The notes under the pieces: model-generated
The model's database searches: none
Told to the model about the DNA's origin: nothing
What the model saw: only the letters and a program-made list of their open reading frames with translations
Shown here: positions 12,055-12,067 of the stretch, piece by piece
Layout: each line of letters opens with the position of its first letter
Position numbering within the stretch: the first letter of the stretch is position 1
Position numbers and translations under genes: made by a program
Source of the DNA: JBFJVD01 sp041624375
GTDB lineage: Bacteria; Chloroflexota; Anaerolineae; Anaerolineales; E44-bin32
Reading direction: 5' to 3'
Length of the DNA: 12,067 nucleotides
NCBI GenBank assembly: GCA_041624375.1
Contig: JBFJVD010000073.1
Span: forward strand, 1 to 12,067

Positions 12055-12067
12055 CGACGATGCACCC

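Overview
The window is a dense stretch of a high-GC bacterial genome with every recognisable gene on the + strand. Sixteen coding units are called: 14 intact or nearly intact genes, one 5'-truncated gene at the left edge, and one gene fragment near 11.3 kb. The gene mix (two-permease ABC-2 exporter, Zn-knuckle/class III cyclase, EamA and CPBP proteins, two isoprenylcysteine-methyltransferase-like proteins, and a LytM domain joined to a beta-propeller) resembles Chloroflexota (Anaerolineae-like) environmental genomes. That assignment is an inference from gene style only; no rRNA, tRNA or other marker is present.

Layout. 2-1258: end of a large protein with a peptidase M23 (LytM) C-terminus followed by a PQQ-like beta-propeller. 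1259-1580: non-coding region with a possible promoter. 1581-4079: a tight three-gene operon, one ATPase plus two related permeases, for an ABC-2 exporter of unknown substrate. 4273-5573: an SRPBCC protein translationally coupled (ATGA overlap) to a class III nucleotide cyclase. 5636-6286: a membrane methyltransferase-like protein. 6287-6667: a non-coding region with two copies of a hairpin-forming repeat whose stem shows a compensatory base change. 6668-8184: a 2H phosphoesterase, a RidA-family protein lacking the usual arginine, and a three-helix membrane protein. 8285-9271: an EamA-type transporter. 9383-11102: a second methyltransferase-like membrane protein, a small membrane-anchored protein and a CPBP membrane protease.

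At about 11.24-11.28 kb the character of the DNA changes. In sampled 60-base lines, GC rises from roughly 57-58% to 73-80%. The first thing past the change is the headless 3' end of a beta-sandwich protein, followed by a FabZ-like dehydratase that probably starts at a TTG. This looks like a recombination point or an assembly chimera, so the last ~800 bases may belong to a different genome.

Apart from the ABC operon and the SRPBCC-cyclase pair, the genes are mostly single housekeeping, transport or stress functions without an obvious shared pathway. I see no convincing new multi-gene system. The best leads are the SRPBCC-cyclase unit, the covarying repeats, the LytM-propeller fusion, several small inverted repeats next to ribosome sites, and the compositional junction.
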